Below are positions 28,201 to 36,583 of a DNA stretch of 64,000 nt, in pieces. The stretch lies in NCBI GenBank assembly GCA_018433525.1, contig JAHDRA010000043.1, forward strand, positions 1 through 64,000, in the 5' to 3' direction. The stretch's first letter is position 1. The number at the start of each line of letters is the position of its first letter. The notes under the pieces were generated by a model. The model was not told where the DNA came from. It saw nothing but the letters and a program-made list of their open reading frames with translations, and did not search any database. Origin of the DNA: Paludibacteraceae bacterium. GTDB lineage: Bacteria; Bacteroidota; Bacteroidia; Bacteroidales; Paludibacteraceae. The translations under genes and the position numbers were made by a program.

Positions 28201-28781
28201 GCTACACTGTCGGTAGAAGTGGTATTGTCTCCAAATTCCCACATAAAAGAATAATCAGCGCCGGCAGGTAAGTTGATAGGAGTAAATGTGATGTTTTTTC
28301 CTGCACAATTTTCGTCGGAAAAAGTAAAATCGACAGAAGGAATATTGCCTACTGTAACAGTAACTTGCTGATTTGAAATATTCTGAGTAATTGGCGTAGC
28401 ATCTGAAATACTTACCAGAACATAGTTAAAAATTCCGGCAGTATTTGTCGGAACATGAATGGAAGCAGTGTTTTTCCCACTTTCTGACGTTATGGTTTGT
28501 AAAGCTCCATTATTTATTTTATAAGTGAAGACATAAGGAGCCGTTCCATTTGTTGCTGTGAAAGTAATTATCGGAGATGTTCCATTGATGCAAACGCCCA
28601 ATTTGTCTGCATTGATGGTTGCAGAAAGTGTATTTCCATTATTGACAGGGTAAAATGAAAATATATTTTTTTGATATAGAAAATTTTCGTTCGGATCTGT
28701 AAAATGAAAGGCAGCAAATGAATAAGAAGAAAAAAATATCATTTCTGTCAATGCCAGAAAAACACGAAGATATTTTTTCAT
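22218..28781 (-). CDS. Giant PKD/Ig/SprB-repeat adhesin with gliding-type C-terminal domain
   Basis: 2187 residues, exported. After the signal peptide, PKD-type domains occur (WEFGDN about residue 182; others to about 750). Then come four repeats of about 95 residues (about 830-1220) with QWYSNN, a GGT-IP-A-DS(V/I)Y element and YYYC. Seven SprB-type repeats of about 80 residues follow (about 1315-1877; CYGNADGEI, GGTGNY, YSWT, GTYAVSVTD, C, EP), then PKD domains (WDFGDGG near 1913; WDFGDGY). It ends with TITPNGDGKNDLLLKGFHI and the gliding-motility-associated (type B) T9SS C-terminal domain. Similar proteins are surface adhesins for gliding or attachment. Operon with the PorP/SprF gene. Confidence 0.92.
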   Translation of the reverse strand: MKKYLRVFLALTEMIFFSSYSFAAFHFTDPNENFLYQKNIFSFYPVNNGNTLSATINADKLGVCINGTSPIITFTATNGTAPYVFTYKINNGALQTITSESGKNTASIHVPTNTAGIFNYVLVSISDATPITQNISNQQVTVTVGNIPSVDFTFSDENCAGKNITFTPINLPAGADYSFMWEFGDNTTSTDSVAHHIFMTAIGNGTQTFTVKLTVTDNLTACTNSKQKTITLSQHPDPKLETSAESDTLNGQVTFMSCSKVATEFVFTNPNENNPYIVNYTIDWGDGSPIFSESTWSLLTHTYNLGMNTLKYTVQGQNGCSVTKEYKIFVGSNPAGGILSPGNTDICVNEQLTFPIAGIQNNPPGTIYMVSFNDGTPEEVFYDNTRTQITHTFTNGSCGTYSYDGRNYYPNSFMVSMTAKNPCSPSGTSSAVTPIYVSIPPEANFNANNSTCVNTDFFIQNTSRRGYVASSSGCTSGDKFVWSISPTEGVTVVSGSLGNTRGLNDEQYSSWISGSDNVILRFANPGNYTIKIKIANRCGASDTTQTICVEPVVTPSFTLDKNKGCAPFTVKVNNTTDTTKLCSNPSYNWTVGYQPANCGTTSSFDYVDHTSTSSKNPHITFNNPGIYTLTMNVYTNCSVQTVSQQVTVTRPPLVSIGNIPDFCGSAEISPIATIQTCIPATDSVSYEWSFAGGTPASSTAASPGKITYSSPGNYTVSLTVKNGCGSTVATKTFKINVVPQITNTELSQTICSGDSSQSVPLTSTVPGTTFSWTAQASTGITGFISSGTSNTIPAQNIITSANVSGNVTYSIVPKVGTCTGDTVRYVINVYPRPYFTKQPVSSILCKDGAATLLSVSFSKGEGTFSFQWYSNNVKSTSGGTPIPGAVDSVYTPSTSTVGTTYYYCIIEFSSGYCREIISDIATVTVNEPPQITQQPLASQIICVGGSLPRPLKVKYSGGAGPSFQWYSNNVDSNVGGTAISGANDSIFTSSSFTAIGTFYFYVTITFSGNNCDPVTSETAKVEVIPDPSIAQQPLASQTICQNSIAEELSVKVTGGIGKYAYQWYQSTTNSNSGGTIIPNANDSIYMPSTTNTGILYYYCEITQPNGPGCNAVSNTSQVIVKEGPAITEQPSSLVVCKNEISPKLWISWKNGVGIPSYQWFSNTLNSNTGGTLIPTATDSVYMPSTAVVGTIYYYCVISFSSGGCSELVSNPAAVTVNQSPVISDINVSICSGQSFNIIPENSGSNIVPTGTTYTWSMPAISPSNSITGASAQSNPQPQVSQTLTNITTSTAIVTYTVKPSANGCDGAEFKISVTVYPAAHIEANVHNIICNGANDGMISLTITSGVPFATGDPYKITWNGPNGFTSHNANISNLSAGDYQLQVLDAGGCPYQATYTIIEPEKIKISGITQKNVSCYGNADGEISFNVSGGTGNYVYSWTKDGTPFTGTNHLTALQAGTYAVSVTDGNACAPQSEEFTIIEPLPLTISLSDKKNVLCYGDATGSIEVEVTGGTKAEITSGDYDYYYSWTGPENYTSNNKNLTNLKAGDYFLTVRDASNCTVTSDAFTVTQPQELIVSATSTAITCFGDDNASITLNVTGGVEPYSVQWSNYGEGMVQENLSPGTYDITVTDNNGCQKSLQVIIPEPFRFSVKPVVKQISCYGANDGSIKLNFVGGMPPISFAWDDDPNAGVDRNQLKPGVYTVRIHDAQPCDIIRSFTIIEPQPLTVSAQVKDATDCQNVNSGSILLAVTGGRPPYKYEWSNGMITKDIENIQAGNYSVQITDSSGCNIMEQYTVRRQSPLKVSVVSHIEFDCLTKSITQVNKATVSGGVPPYQISWSSGTISGTNNEIMITGQSGLAFVYVTDALQCVTTYSFNVEIPEQGISYQLLDCNQRFYQFNALIPIQKADYTYAWDFGDGGVSDIKNPQYNFSKPGNYTVKLKIQNSECSLNYETTISVEAPPVLSLDKEPIFCIGDSLLLHVSGADYYRWNDGSTADNLLIVKPGTYSVEGTSKAGCSSILTFMASYFDLFHYTIQTDQEMVTDRQPTIEFWSEDTSNAIYYWDFGDGYKTQGNHVSHTYIISRDGYYEVNLQVINPNGCREYATKRIWIGAPTLPNTITPNGDGKNDLLLKGFHIQVFNRNGLLLFDGREGWDATYKGKPVSEGTYFYVLMYATPKGLKFASNFVTVIR

Positions 28782-28910
28782 TAATTATAAAAAATTGATT
28801 TTCAGAGTATTAAATTTATTTGGTTGTCATATATTTTTTATTGATTAAAACCTTGTAAAGATAATTAAGTTATTTTAAAAAATAGTTTTATTGAGAATAA
28901 TTTGCATAAA

Positions 28911-29849
28911 TTAATGATATTCATCTTTCCTGTATTTTTCGGCGTGGCAATCTTCCAAAACACTTAAATAGCTTTGATAGCGCGACCAGCTGATTTCCCC
29001 CTTTTCAACAGCTTCTCTTACAGCGCATTCCGGTTCCTGTATATGCAGACAGTTATCGTACTTGCATTGTGAAGAAATTTTAAAAATCTCCTTAAAATAA
29101 TGATCTACTTCCGATTCTTCCATGTCGATCAAGCCAAATCCCTTGATACCCGGTGTGTCAATAATATAACCTCCATCAGGTAATCGATACATTTCCGAAT
29201 AAGTGGTAGTATGCATCCCCTTGTTATGATAAAAAGAAATATCGGCTGTTTTGGCACGAGCTTCAGGCGATAGGGCATTGAGCAATGAAGATTTTCCAAC
29301 TCCCGAATTGCCTGCCAAAAGTACTGTTTTACCGGTAAAAAATTCTTTTATTGCCGAAAGATTTTCACCTTTTAAAACCGATATTTTAAAAACGGGATAC
29401 CCAATGTTTTCATAAAGATAAGCAAGTGCTTCCATATACTCAACATCTTCCTTACCATAGAGATCAGTTTTGTTGATTATCAGACAAGCAGGAACATTAT
29501 ACGCTTCGGTTACAGCCAAAAAACGGTCAATAAAAACGGTAGAAGTTTCGGGATAATTTAACGTAATGATAAGAGCCGCTATATCGAGATTTGCGGCCAT
29601 GATGCTGAATTCTTTGGATAAATTGGACGAGCGACGAATAATATAATTTTTTCTGTCGTATATTCTGTTAATCAGGCCTATTCCATCTTCGTTTTTTTCA
29701 AATTCCACACGGTCGCCCACAGCAATAGGATTGGTACTTCGAATCCCTTTTAAACGAAAATTCCCTTTAATTTTACATTCTACCCGTTCTTTTTCTTCAG
29801 TTTCAACCAGATACCAACTGCCGGTGCTTTTTACGACGGTGCCCAACAT
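28911..29849 (-). CDS. rsgA: Ribosome small subunit-dependent GTPase A
   Basis: Circularly permuted GTPase acting in late 30S maturation. The 312 residues show an OB fold, then G4 (NKTDLYG) before G1 (LAGNSGVGKSSLLNAL) and G3 (DTPGIKGFGL), the order that defines the family, and a C-terminal zinc knuckle with C-x4-C-x-H-x5-C in CKYDNCLHIQEPEC. Length is normal. It lies 147 bp downstream of frr on the same strand; the rsgA/frr/pyrH grouping fits translation-linked genes. Confidence 0.96.
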   Translation of the reverse strand: MLGTVVKSTGSWYLVETEEKERVECKIKGNFRLKGIRSTNPIAVGDRVEFEKNEDGIGLINRIYDRKNYIIRRSSNLSKEFSIMAANLDIAALIITLNYPETSTVFIDRFLAVTEAYNVPACLIINKTDLYGKEDVEYMEALAYLYENIGYPVFKISVLKGENLSAIKEFFTGKTVLLAGNSGVGKSSLLNALSPEARAKTADISFYHNKGMHTTTYSEMYRLPDGGYIIDTPGIKGFGLIDMEESEVDHYFKEIFKISSQCKYDNCLHIQEPECAVREAVEKGEISWSRYQSYLSVLEDCHAEKYRKDEYH

Positions 29850-29996
29850 TACATGTTCACTTCAAATTTATTTTAACAACCTTTTTTTGAGATTTGGAAT
29901 TACGGCATTGAAATTTCATAAAAAGATTGATAAAACTTGATCCGAGGTTATATCGAAAGCAAGTTTTATCAATTCTTACCATTGAAAATACCCTTG

Positions 29997-30563
29997 TTAA
30001 ACGGTCATAATCTCCTTTTCCTTGAGAGCAAGCATTTCATCAATGATTTTAATGTAATCATCATGAAGTTTTTGAACTTGTTCTTCTGCATCTTTTTCAA
30101 CGTCTTCTGGAAGCCCTTCCTTAATCATTTTTTTGATATGGTCAATGGCATTTCTGCGAGCATTTCTTATCCGAATACGGGCTTCTTCGACTTCCATTCT
30201 AACCTGTTTAACCAGCTGTTTGCGTCTTTCTTCAGTCAGTGGTGGCATGGAAAGCCGAATGACTTCACCATTATCGGTGGGATTAATTCCCAAATCAGAA
30301 TTTAAAATAGCTTTTTCAATGGGTTTGAGCATTGCCTTTTCCCAAGGTTGAATAAGGATTGTTTTTGCATCGGGAGTTGTAATGGAAGCAACATTGGCAA
30401 GAGGAACATGAACGCCATAATAATCCACACGAACTGCATCCAGAATTCGAGGATTAGCCTTTCCTGCACGAATATGTGCCAATGCATTTTCTAAAAACTG
30501 TATGGTTGTTTCCATACTTTCTTTTGCTTCATCCAAAATTGGTTTTACATCTTGTATGTCCAT
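29997..30563 (-). CDS. frr: Ribosome recycling factor
   Basis: Splits post-termination ribosomes together with EF-G. The 188 residues match the family throughout: LAHIRAGKANPRILD, VDYYGVHVPLANVASI, ILIQPWEKAMLKPIEKAIL, SDLGINPTDNGEVIRLSMP, PLTEERRKQLVKQVR, and the C-terminal helix region ending in MLALKEKEIMTV. It follows pyrH, the common bacterial order, with about 100 bp between. Confidence 0.97.
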   Translation of the reverse strand: MDIQDVKPILDEAKESMETTIQFLENALAHIRAGKANPRILDAVRVDYYGVHVPLANVASITTPDAKTILIQPWEKAMLKPIEKAILNSDLGINPTDNGEVIRLSMPPLTEERRKQLVKQVRMEVEEARIRIRNARRNAIDHIKKMIKEGLPEDVEKDAEEQVQKLHDDYIKIIDEMLALKEKEIMTV

Positions 30564-30667
30564 AAAATTTAGTTTTTAAGATTCTTCTTCCGTGATTATT
30601 TATTTTCGATAAGGATTTTCAAACCAATTCAATTCAATTCAATTTAAATTGATTTTTCTTTATGGTA

Positions 30668-31378
30668 TCAATTTTTTATTAAAGTGCCAATTTTTTCTCC
30701 CAAAATAACTTTTTTAAGATTTCCAATTGTATCCATGTTGAATACATAAATAGGCATATTGTTTTCCTTGCATAGGGTTGTGGCGGTTAAATCCATTATT
30801 TTCAGATTTCTCCGGTAAACTTCATCATAAGTTATTTCTTCAAATCTCTCTGCATCGCTGTTTTTTTCGGGATCGGCAGTATAAACGCCATCCACTCGGG
30901 TTCCTTTCAGCATGATATCGGCACCGATTTCTATGGCACGAAGTGATGAAGCGGTATCGGTGGTAAAAAACGGATTTCCCGTTCCCCCGGAAATAATGAC
31001 GATTTCACCTTTTTCTAAAGATGAAACGGCTTTTTGTTTGCTGTAATATTCTCCTACCGGTTCCATGCGTATGGCGGTGAGCACGTGTGAAGTCGCTCCT
31101 TCTGCCTGCAAGGCCGAATGAAGAGCCAAACTGTTGATAACGGTGGCAAGCATTCCCATTTGGTCGCCTAAAATGCGGTCAAAGCCTTTTTTTGTTCCAC
31201 TCAAACCCCGAAAAATATTTCCTCCACCAATCACTATCCCAACTTGAACTCCCATTTTTGCAACTTCTGCAATTTGAGCCGCATATTCCTGCAGCCGGTT
31301 TTCGTCAAGTCCGTATTGTTTTCCTCCCATTAAAGATTCTCCACTCAGTTTTAACAATATCCGCCTGTAGTACAACAT
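30668..31378 (-). CDS. pyrH: UMP kinase
   Basis: Phosphorylates UMP to UDP in pyrimidine nucleotide synthesis. The 236 residues have LLKLSGESLMG, GVQVGIVIGGGNIFRG, DQMGMLATVINSLALH, the GGTGNPFFTTDTAS segment, ADIMLKGTRVDGVYTADP and a C-terminal YVFNMDTIGNLKK. Typical length for the amino-acid-kinase fold UMP kinase. Leads the pyrH-frr-rsgA run on the minus strand. Confidence 0.97.
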   Translation of the reverse strand: MLYYRRILLKLSGESLMGGKQYGLDENRLQEYAAQIAEVAKMGVQVGIVIGGGNIFRGLSGTKKGFDRILGDQMGMLATVINSLALHSALQAEGATSHVLTAIRMEPVGEYYSKQKAVSSLEKGEIVIISGGTGNPFFTTDTASSLRAIEIGADIMLKGTRVDGVYTADPEKNSDAERFEEITYDEVYRRNLKIMDLTATTLCKENNMPIYVFNMDTIGNLKKVILGEKIGTLIKN

Positions 31379-31516
31379 TTTGATATGTTTTTAAGGTTCA
31401 AGAAATTTTTGTTTTTTCGTTGTTATGCAGAACAAACTACAGATAACCACACAAAAATAAATAAATAAATAGTATTTACAAACTTATGACAAACACAAAA
31501 ACAGCAAAATTTAAAA

Positions 31517-31807
31517 TTATTTTTTCCTTTTGGGGTTTTTGGGGAACCAACCTTTTTCCACCCTCCGTTTCTGTTGAAAAATTTCGCGTATGCTCCAGAA
31601 ACAAGAAAATGCAAAAACTCCCAATAAAATTGAGGGTATTTCTTTTTCCACAAATAAAGAAACAACGGCGGCAATTGAACCAATTATAAAAAATATCCAC
31701 CAGCTTCGGACACCCCAAAAATACTCGGCTTTTATAACAATTGGGTGAAAGATTCCTATCAGAAGAAAAACTGCAAAGCCAACCAACAAACCATTGAAAT
31801 TTATCAT
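31517..31807 (-). CDS. DUF4491 small membrane protein
   Basis: 96 residues with three hydrophobic segments (about 5-25, 35-52, 58-75) and a basic C-terminal tail KRRVEKGWFPKNPKRKK. The N-terminus MINFNGLLVGFAVFLLIGIF and the WWIFF segment match DUF4491, a short membrane family of Bacteroidota without known function. It lies 138 bp upstream of pyrH on the same strand and may be cotranscribed. The ATG at 31807 fits the family start. Confidence 0.82.
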   Translation of the reverse strand: MINFNGLLVGFAVFLLIGIFHPIVIKAEYFWGVRSWWIFFIIGSIAAVVSLFVEKEIPSILLGVFAFSCFWSIREIFQQKRRVEKGWFPKNPKRKK

Positions 31808-31969
31808 AAGATGAGTTGTTTTTTTGATACAAAGATCGAAAATAATTTTATAAAATTAAAAAACTATTTGTCGAGAATTCGGCAAATAGTTTTCGCATTC
31901 AGTAATTTTGAAAATTTTGTTGGATCAACTTCAACAAATCTGATATGTGTTTAAAACACTTACATAGAA

Positions 31970-32002
31970 TTAAAAAGGGCATCCCGATTTTAGAATGCCC
32001 TT
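31970..32002 (-). terminator. Intrinsic terminator of surface-lipoprotein gene
   Basis: Perfect 8-bp stem AAGGGCAT/ATGCCCTT (31975-31982 and 31995-32002) with a 12-nt loop. On the minus strand it runs into a T-tract. It lies 22 bp past the stop of the lipoprotein gene and could work in both directions. Confidence 0.8.
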
Positions 32003-32024
32003 AAAAAAACAGACGAAAAAATGA

Positions 32025-33413
32025 TTAATAAACTGTATTCTGTGGATCAAAATTGGTCCATTGTTCTTTTGTCCAATCTGTTGTACCAAAGGCCCCTTTA
32101 AAAGTTGGAGTTTTGTCGAAGAAATTGTCAGCCAGTTTTGCATGGGTAAATGATGCTCCACTCAACAATGGCGAACCTGCTGCAGGGAGGAAAGAGGTAG
32201 GGGCAGCTTCAGCGCCTGTTTTGGTTGCATCGTAGAAAGAACTGGCAATTCCTGTTGTAGCATTATCTGCAATGATTTGGTTATTCCCGCTGTTGAAGAA
32301 TGTCAGAGCCTGATCAGCAGTTACTCCTCCTGCTCCGTTCACAGCTGTTCCTTTTGTACCGGACAATACGCAATTTTGAATTACCAAATTGCCTGCAGTT
32401 GCATTGGCATAAGTAGATGTCCCATCCAGTAACAGGCCTGTATTCCATCCTGCAAAAACCGAATTAAAGACTGAAATTGAGCTGTTGCGACGAATATGCA
32501 TTCCTGCTCCAAACATGCTGTTTACATTTTTATCGGCTGTTGTTTTGTAAGGTCCTATCAGAGTAACATTTGAAAATACTGCAGAAGTTTGAGGTGTTGC
32601 GCCAGTACCAGAGCCATCGTTATCCGATTCGAAACCGTTGGAAGTTGAAACATCGGCTACGCGGGGATTACGAACTCCTAAAGCAAATTGAACACGCCCC
32701 GAATAACCGAAATCGGTGTCAAATTCATCATCCAATCCGCAATAGGCTATCAAATATTTTGCATTTACCGTACCACCAAACCATTCGAAAGAATCATCTC
32801 CTGAATAGGAAACTTGGATATGGTCAATGGTTGTTCCACTTCCTACCGCACACAAAGTCAGTCCGTTAATTTCCTTATCTGGCTGCAGGGCTATTCCGGC
32901 AAATTCAATGCGAACATAACGAAGTGAACCGGAATTATCGGCTGGATTCGTACCACCACCGTAAGTAACTTCCCGAGTCAAACCTTCTACACTTGGATTG
33001 GATTGGTTAACCGGTGCATTTCCTACTATAATGATTCCACCCCAATCACCTGCGTTGCGTAATCCGGGTTCCATGCGTGAAGTGAAAACTATAGGTTCTG
33101 TGGGAGTTCCAATAGCATTGATTACACCACCACGCAAAACAACCAAACAACCTTTGGTCAATTTGTCACCTTTAATAATGGTTCCTTTTTCAATATTGAT
33201 GGTTCCACTTACATTTACCTGTCCTTGAAGAATATAAACGGAATCGTTTACCAAATTGCGTGTTCCGGTGATATCCGAATTTAAGATTACTTCATTTGAA
33301 GTAGGGGTTGGTTCCGGATCGGGATCTGACTTGTCATCACAAGCCGTAAAGAAAATTAAACCGGAAACCATGACAGAAGAAATAACGAAATAATTTAAAA
33401 ATTTCCTTTTCAT
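32025..33413 (-). CDS. Surface lipoprotein with parallel beta-helix, partner of TonB receptor
   Basis: 462 residues. The N-terminus has a lipobox (GLIFFTAC) followed by an acidic stretch CDDKSDPDPEPTPTS, of the kind linked to surface lipoprotein export in Bacteroidota. The body has beta-helix character: GTINIEKGTIIKGDKL, FTSRMEPGLRNAGDWGGIII, SGSLRYVRIEFAGIAL, VSYSGDDSFEWFGGTVNAKY, and IRRNSSISVFNSVFAGW. It lacks a T9SS sorting domain. It sits just downstream of a TonB receptor gene and takes the position a SusD would have, so a substrate-capture role is inferred. It also has its own -7 box. The ligand is unknown. Confidence 0.75.
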   Translation of the reverse strand: MKRKFLNYFVISSVMVSGLIFFTACDDKSDPDPEPTPTSNEVILNSDITGTRNLVNDSVYILQGQVNVSGTINIEKGTIIKGDKLTKGCLVVLRGGVINAIGTPTEPIVFTSRMEPGLRNAGDWGGIIIVGNAPVNQSNPSVEGLTREVTYGGGTNPADNSGSLRYVRIEFAGIALQPDKEINGLTLCAVGSGTTIDHIQVSYSGDDSFEWFGGTVNAKYLIAYCGLDDEFDTDFGYSGRVQFALGVRNPRVADVSTSNGFESDNDGSGTGATPQTSAVFSNVTLIGPYKTTADKNVNSMFGAGMHIRRNSSISVFNSVFAGWNTGLLLDGTSTYANATAGNLVIQNCVLSGTKGTAVNGAGGVTADQALTFFNSGNNQIIADNATTGIASSFYDATKTGAEAAPTSFLPAAGSPLLSGASFTHAKLADNFFDKTPTFKGAFGTTDWTKEQWTNFDPQNTVY

Positions 33414-33488
33414 AAACGTGTTGATTAAATTTTACTTATTGAAACTTACCGTAGATGCTCGGCTTATTCTAAAAATTTTTTTACAGGA

Positions 33489-33496
33489 CAAAAGTA
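33489..33496 (-). promoter_or_regulatory. Promoter -7 box for surface-lipoprotein gene
   Basis: TACTTTTG on the minus strand, 75 bp ahead of the lipoprotein start, in the 233-bp gap after the TonB receptor gene. It suggests the lipoprotein can be expressed separately. Confidence 0.4.
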
Positions 33497-33646
33497 ATGA
33501 TTGACTGTTACAAGATTGTTCCGAAACAATGATGGTTATATGTAAAAGATATGAAGAATGTATTACAGGAATCATAATGCCATACGTTTCGAAAAACTCA
33601 AAATTCTCAAACAGTTTGCCGATTCCATATAATTTGACAGACACAA

Positions 33647-36445
33647 TTAAAATTTACAATTAAGTGCCAGCGAAAAGGTTCTGCCAAGATTATAACTTTG
33701 ATTGGTCAGCGTTGCTTTTTTTGCTGTACCATCTTTTTCATACTCATAGGTTTGCTGAGTTTTGTAATTTTGAGCAAGCAAGTCCTTGATACCAAATTTT
33801 AACTCCATCTGATTGCCCAGCTTTTTGTTTAATGTGAAATCGACCACATGACGAGGCATTTCATAAATATCGGGGATTACTACTTCTCCCTGATTCAACT
33901 GTGCTGCAGCCAAAATTCTTTTTCCCATCACATTGTACATCACAGAAGTTGACAAACCGGCTTTATCATTCTGGTAAAATAACGCTGCGTTAACTACATA
34001 CGGCGATTGTCCCTGCAATGGTCGATTTTGTTCGTTTGCCTTATCGGCAAATTCCACCTTACTGAAAATGTAGGATGCATTCACCTGAAGAGTAAAATTC
34101 TTTAACCCGATAAGTTTTTCCAGCGATTTTTTTGCTTCCAGTTCCAGTCCGTAATTAACAGCCGCTTGGGCGTTTCCGAAAGAGAAATCGTTTCCTACGC
34201 CATTGTTTACCATTTCGATCGGGTGCGTGAAATGCTTGTAGAAAGCTGCCAGCGAAAAAGTTTCTGTCGGAGATGGATAGTTTTCAAATCGCAAATCGAT
34301 ATTTTGAATGGAAGCATCCTGCAAATTGGGATTACCTCTTACTGAATTTTTTTCGGTAAAATCATAGTAACTCAAAGGCGAAACTTCACGAAATTCGGGG
34401 CGATTGATGGTATGAGCATAAGCTAACCTGATAAGAGATTTGTCGGATAAATTGTAAGAAGTATTTATGGAAGGAAAAATATTGAAAGTGGGATTATCAA
34501 CGTGCACTGGTGAAGTTGGATTGTAGTAGCCATCCAGCAGCAAATGATTGTATTCTGCTCTGATTCCTCCACTCAAATTGAATTTTCCTGCCGGCAATGT
34601 CATGGACAAATATCCAGCACCAAGCCAATTCTGTGCCTTGTAGGTGTTAGCAACGTTGGTTTGTTCATCTACGCTAATAACTTTTCCTTGTCCGAGGTAA
34701 GTTTCAGTGAAAAGACTTTCAAAGTCGAGTGCATTAATCTCATCATTACCCAATGGTCCGTATGCCTTGCGATAGGTAATGCTTCGTTCCGAAAAATTGC
34801 GCGATTTGAATTCCCCATAGAGTCCTGATTTCAAAACAGGCAACGTATTGAGAAATTGGAATTTTCTTTCGTGATTTATCCCAGACACCATAACATTTTC
34901 GTGATTGTTCATGTAAAGCCTTCCCAATTCGTTAATGCTGGGAACATCAGGCAACACATATTCGTAAATTCCTCCTTGAGTTTCTTTCATGCTCCAATTT
35001 TGACGATCCGGTTCGATTCGGTTGGCGTAAGCATAACCCACATTCCAATCCAGTTTGTTGTCTTCATTGTTTTTCAACTTGTGGTTACCGCTCAACTGTC
35101 CTGAATAGGTGGTACGTGCAGAATACTGATTGCTGAAGTATTTGAAATTTCCTTGACGGTAATTGTTCCAGCCAAAAGTATTGGAAGTTTTATCTACTCC
35201 AATTTGGTTCAACAGGTTTTTAAATTCTATTTTTGTTCCATTTGTTTTAATGTAAGCCCAATTGTGCATCAGTCCGATTTTAAAATCGGTACTGTAGATG
35301 TCGGCTGCATAGTTGTAAAGATAAACAGGTGTTTCTGCTATGGGGTCAAAGCGTTCGTACATGTTATTCTCCATATTGAAACGTGAAGAAGATGAGTTGC
35401 TGTAGGTGAGTGAAGTAAGGTTACCTATTTTGTTCCCTTTTTTCAAATTCCATTTTCTTCCAATAGAAAAAGTCAATTTTTGATTTGGCAATGCCGTGTA
35501 AGGTTGAGCAACCCAGTGGTTGTTCAGTTTTAAAGCTGCAGCATCCCGCTGTTGAATGCTGAGGGAGTTCAAATTTGCGGGGAAGTCGGCAGGAAGATCT
35601 CTTTGCAGGCTACCCAAACCAAAAACGTCCAATGTTTGTGTTGGTAAGTGATAACTGTTTTTAAATGAAGTCTGATCATTGTATCCAAAACTGTATTCGA
35701 TTTGTTGAAAATTTTCTTCCGGGATATTTTTGGTAAAAATTTTTACAAATCCTCCCGTTGCTTCGGCAGAAAGTTCAGGAGAACCTGTTTTATAAATCAT
35801 AATATTGTCAATCATGTTGCTCGGAACAGCGTCGAAGGAGAATGCTTTCACATCTGTTTCGCTACTTGGTGTGGAAGCATTGTTGAGCCAAACATTATTG
35901 TACCGCTGATTGAGACCGCGTACTACTACAAATCGGTCGTTTTGTACCGTAACGCCAGGGATTCGCTTCACTACTTCTGCCGCATCCCGATCCAGTGTTT
36001 TTCCGATTTGCTGGGAAGAAATGCCGTTAACCACCTGAACGGCCGTGCGTACACTTTTCAGCAGCGATAATTCTGTATCCGTGCGATGTTGTGCCACTAC
36101 CTGTACACTTTGAAGCATTAATTCGGCTTCTTCCATTTCTATGTTTAAAATCGTAGGTATATTTTTTTGAATTTTAATTTCGTCAAATTCAAGTTTTTTA
36201 TAAGAAACGTACGACACTATCAGTTTATATTTTCCGGGATCAAGTTCGCTTATTTTGAAATTTCCGTCAATGTCGGTAGTTGTTCCCCGTGAGGTTCCTT
36301 CAATTAGAATACTGGCACCTACCAGTGGTTCTTTGGTTTTTTTGTCTAAAACTTTTCCTTCTATCGCACTTTGAGCAAACAGAAGCGAGGAGAAAAATGT
36401 TGCTAAAATTATTGCAACAGAGCGTAATACTGAAGTTTTTTTCAT
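33647..36445 (-). CDS. TonB-dependent receptor with CarboxypepD_reg domain
   Basis: 932 residues, outer membrane. Signal peptide, then a carboxypeptidase-regulatory-like domain (AIEGKVLDKKTKEPLVGASI, about 28-110), a plug domain (AAEVVKRIPGVTVQNDRFVV, VVRGLNQRYNNVWLNNA, GGFVKIFTKN; about 130-245) and a long beta-barrel ending with an aromatic-terminated strand (SLALNCKF). It is not a SusC-type protein in length or in the usual plug motifs, and no SusD follows; instead a beta-helix lipoprotein gene is next. Substrate unknown. An upstream element at 36584-36830 is shared with the second receptor gene. Confidence 0.93.
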   Translation of the reverse strand: MKKTSVLRSVAIILATFFSSLLFAQSAIEGKVLDKKTKEPLVGASILIEGTSRGTTTDIDGNFKISELDPGKYKLIVSYVSYKKLEFDEIKIQKNIPTILNIEMEEAELMLQSVQVVAQHRTDTELSLLKSVRTAVQVVNGISSQQIGKTLDRDAAEVVKRIPGVTVQNDRFVVVRGLNQRYNNVWLNNASTPSSETDVKAFSFDAVPSNMIDNIMIYKTGSPELSAEATGGFVKIFTKNIPEENFQQIEYSFGYNDQTSFKNSYHLPTQTLDVFGLGSLQRDLPADFPANLNSLSIQQRDAAALKLNNHWVAQPYTALPNQKLTFSIGRKWNLKKGNKIGNLTSLTYSNSSSSRFNMENNMYERFDPIAETPVYLYNYAADIYSTDFKIGLMHNWAYIKTNGTKIEFKNLLNQIGVDKTSNTFGWNNYRQGNFKYFSNQYSARTTYSGQLSGNHKLKNNEDNKLDWNVGYAYANRIEPDRQNWSMKETQGGIYEYVLPDVPSINELGRLYMNNHENVMVSGINHERKFQFLNTLPVLKSGLYGEFKSRNFSERSITYRKAYGPLGNDEINALDFESLFTETYLGQGKVISVDEQTNVANTYKAQNWLGAGYLSMTLPAGKFNLSGGIRAEYNHLLLDGYYNPTSPVHVDNPTFNIFPSINTSYNLSDKSLIRLAYAHTINRPEFREVSPLSYYDFTEKNSVRGNPNLQDASIQNIDLRFENYPSPTETFSLAAFYKHFTHPIEMVNNGVGNDFSFGNAQAAVNYGLELEAKKSLEKLIGLKNFTLQVNASYIFSKVEFADKANEQNRPLQGQSPYVVNAALFYQNDKAGLSTSVMYNVMGKRILAAAQLNQGEVVIPDIYEMPRHVVDFTLNKKLGNQMELKFGIKDLLAQNYKTQQTYEYEKDGTAKKATLTNQSYNLGRTFSLALNCKF

Positions 36446-36583
36446 CTGATTTTTCTTCTGAATTTTTATGCTGCAAAATTAATTCACAACTGTTTCAAAA
36501 TTGATAAAATGATATTACAATGCGGTTATAATGATTTTTTGAAAGAATATTGAAATACCTTTTTCTATTTTAACATGAGTTTG

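Noticed and set aside
33432..33644. 70-residue minus-strand frame between the receptor and lipoprotein genes
   Set aside because: Contains the likely promoter box of the lipoprotein gene and has no protein-like pattern.
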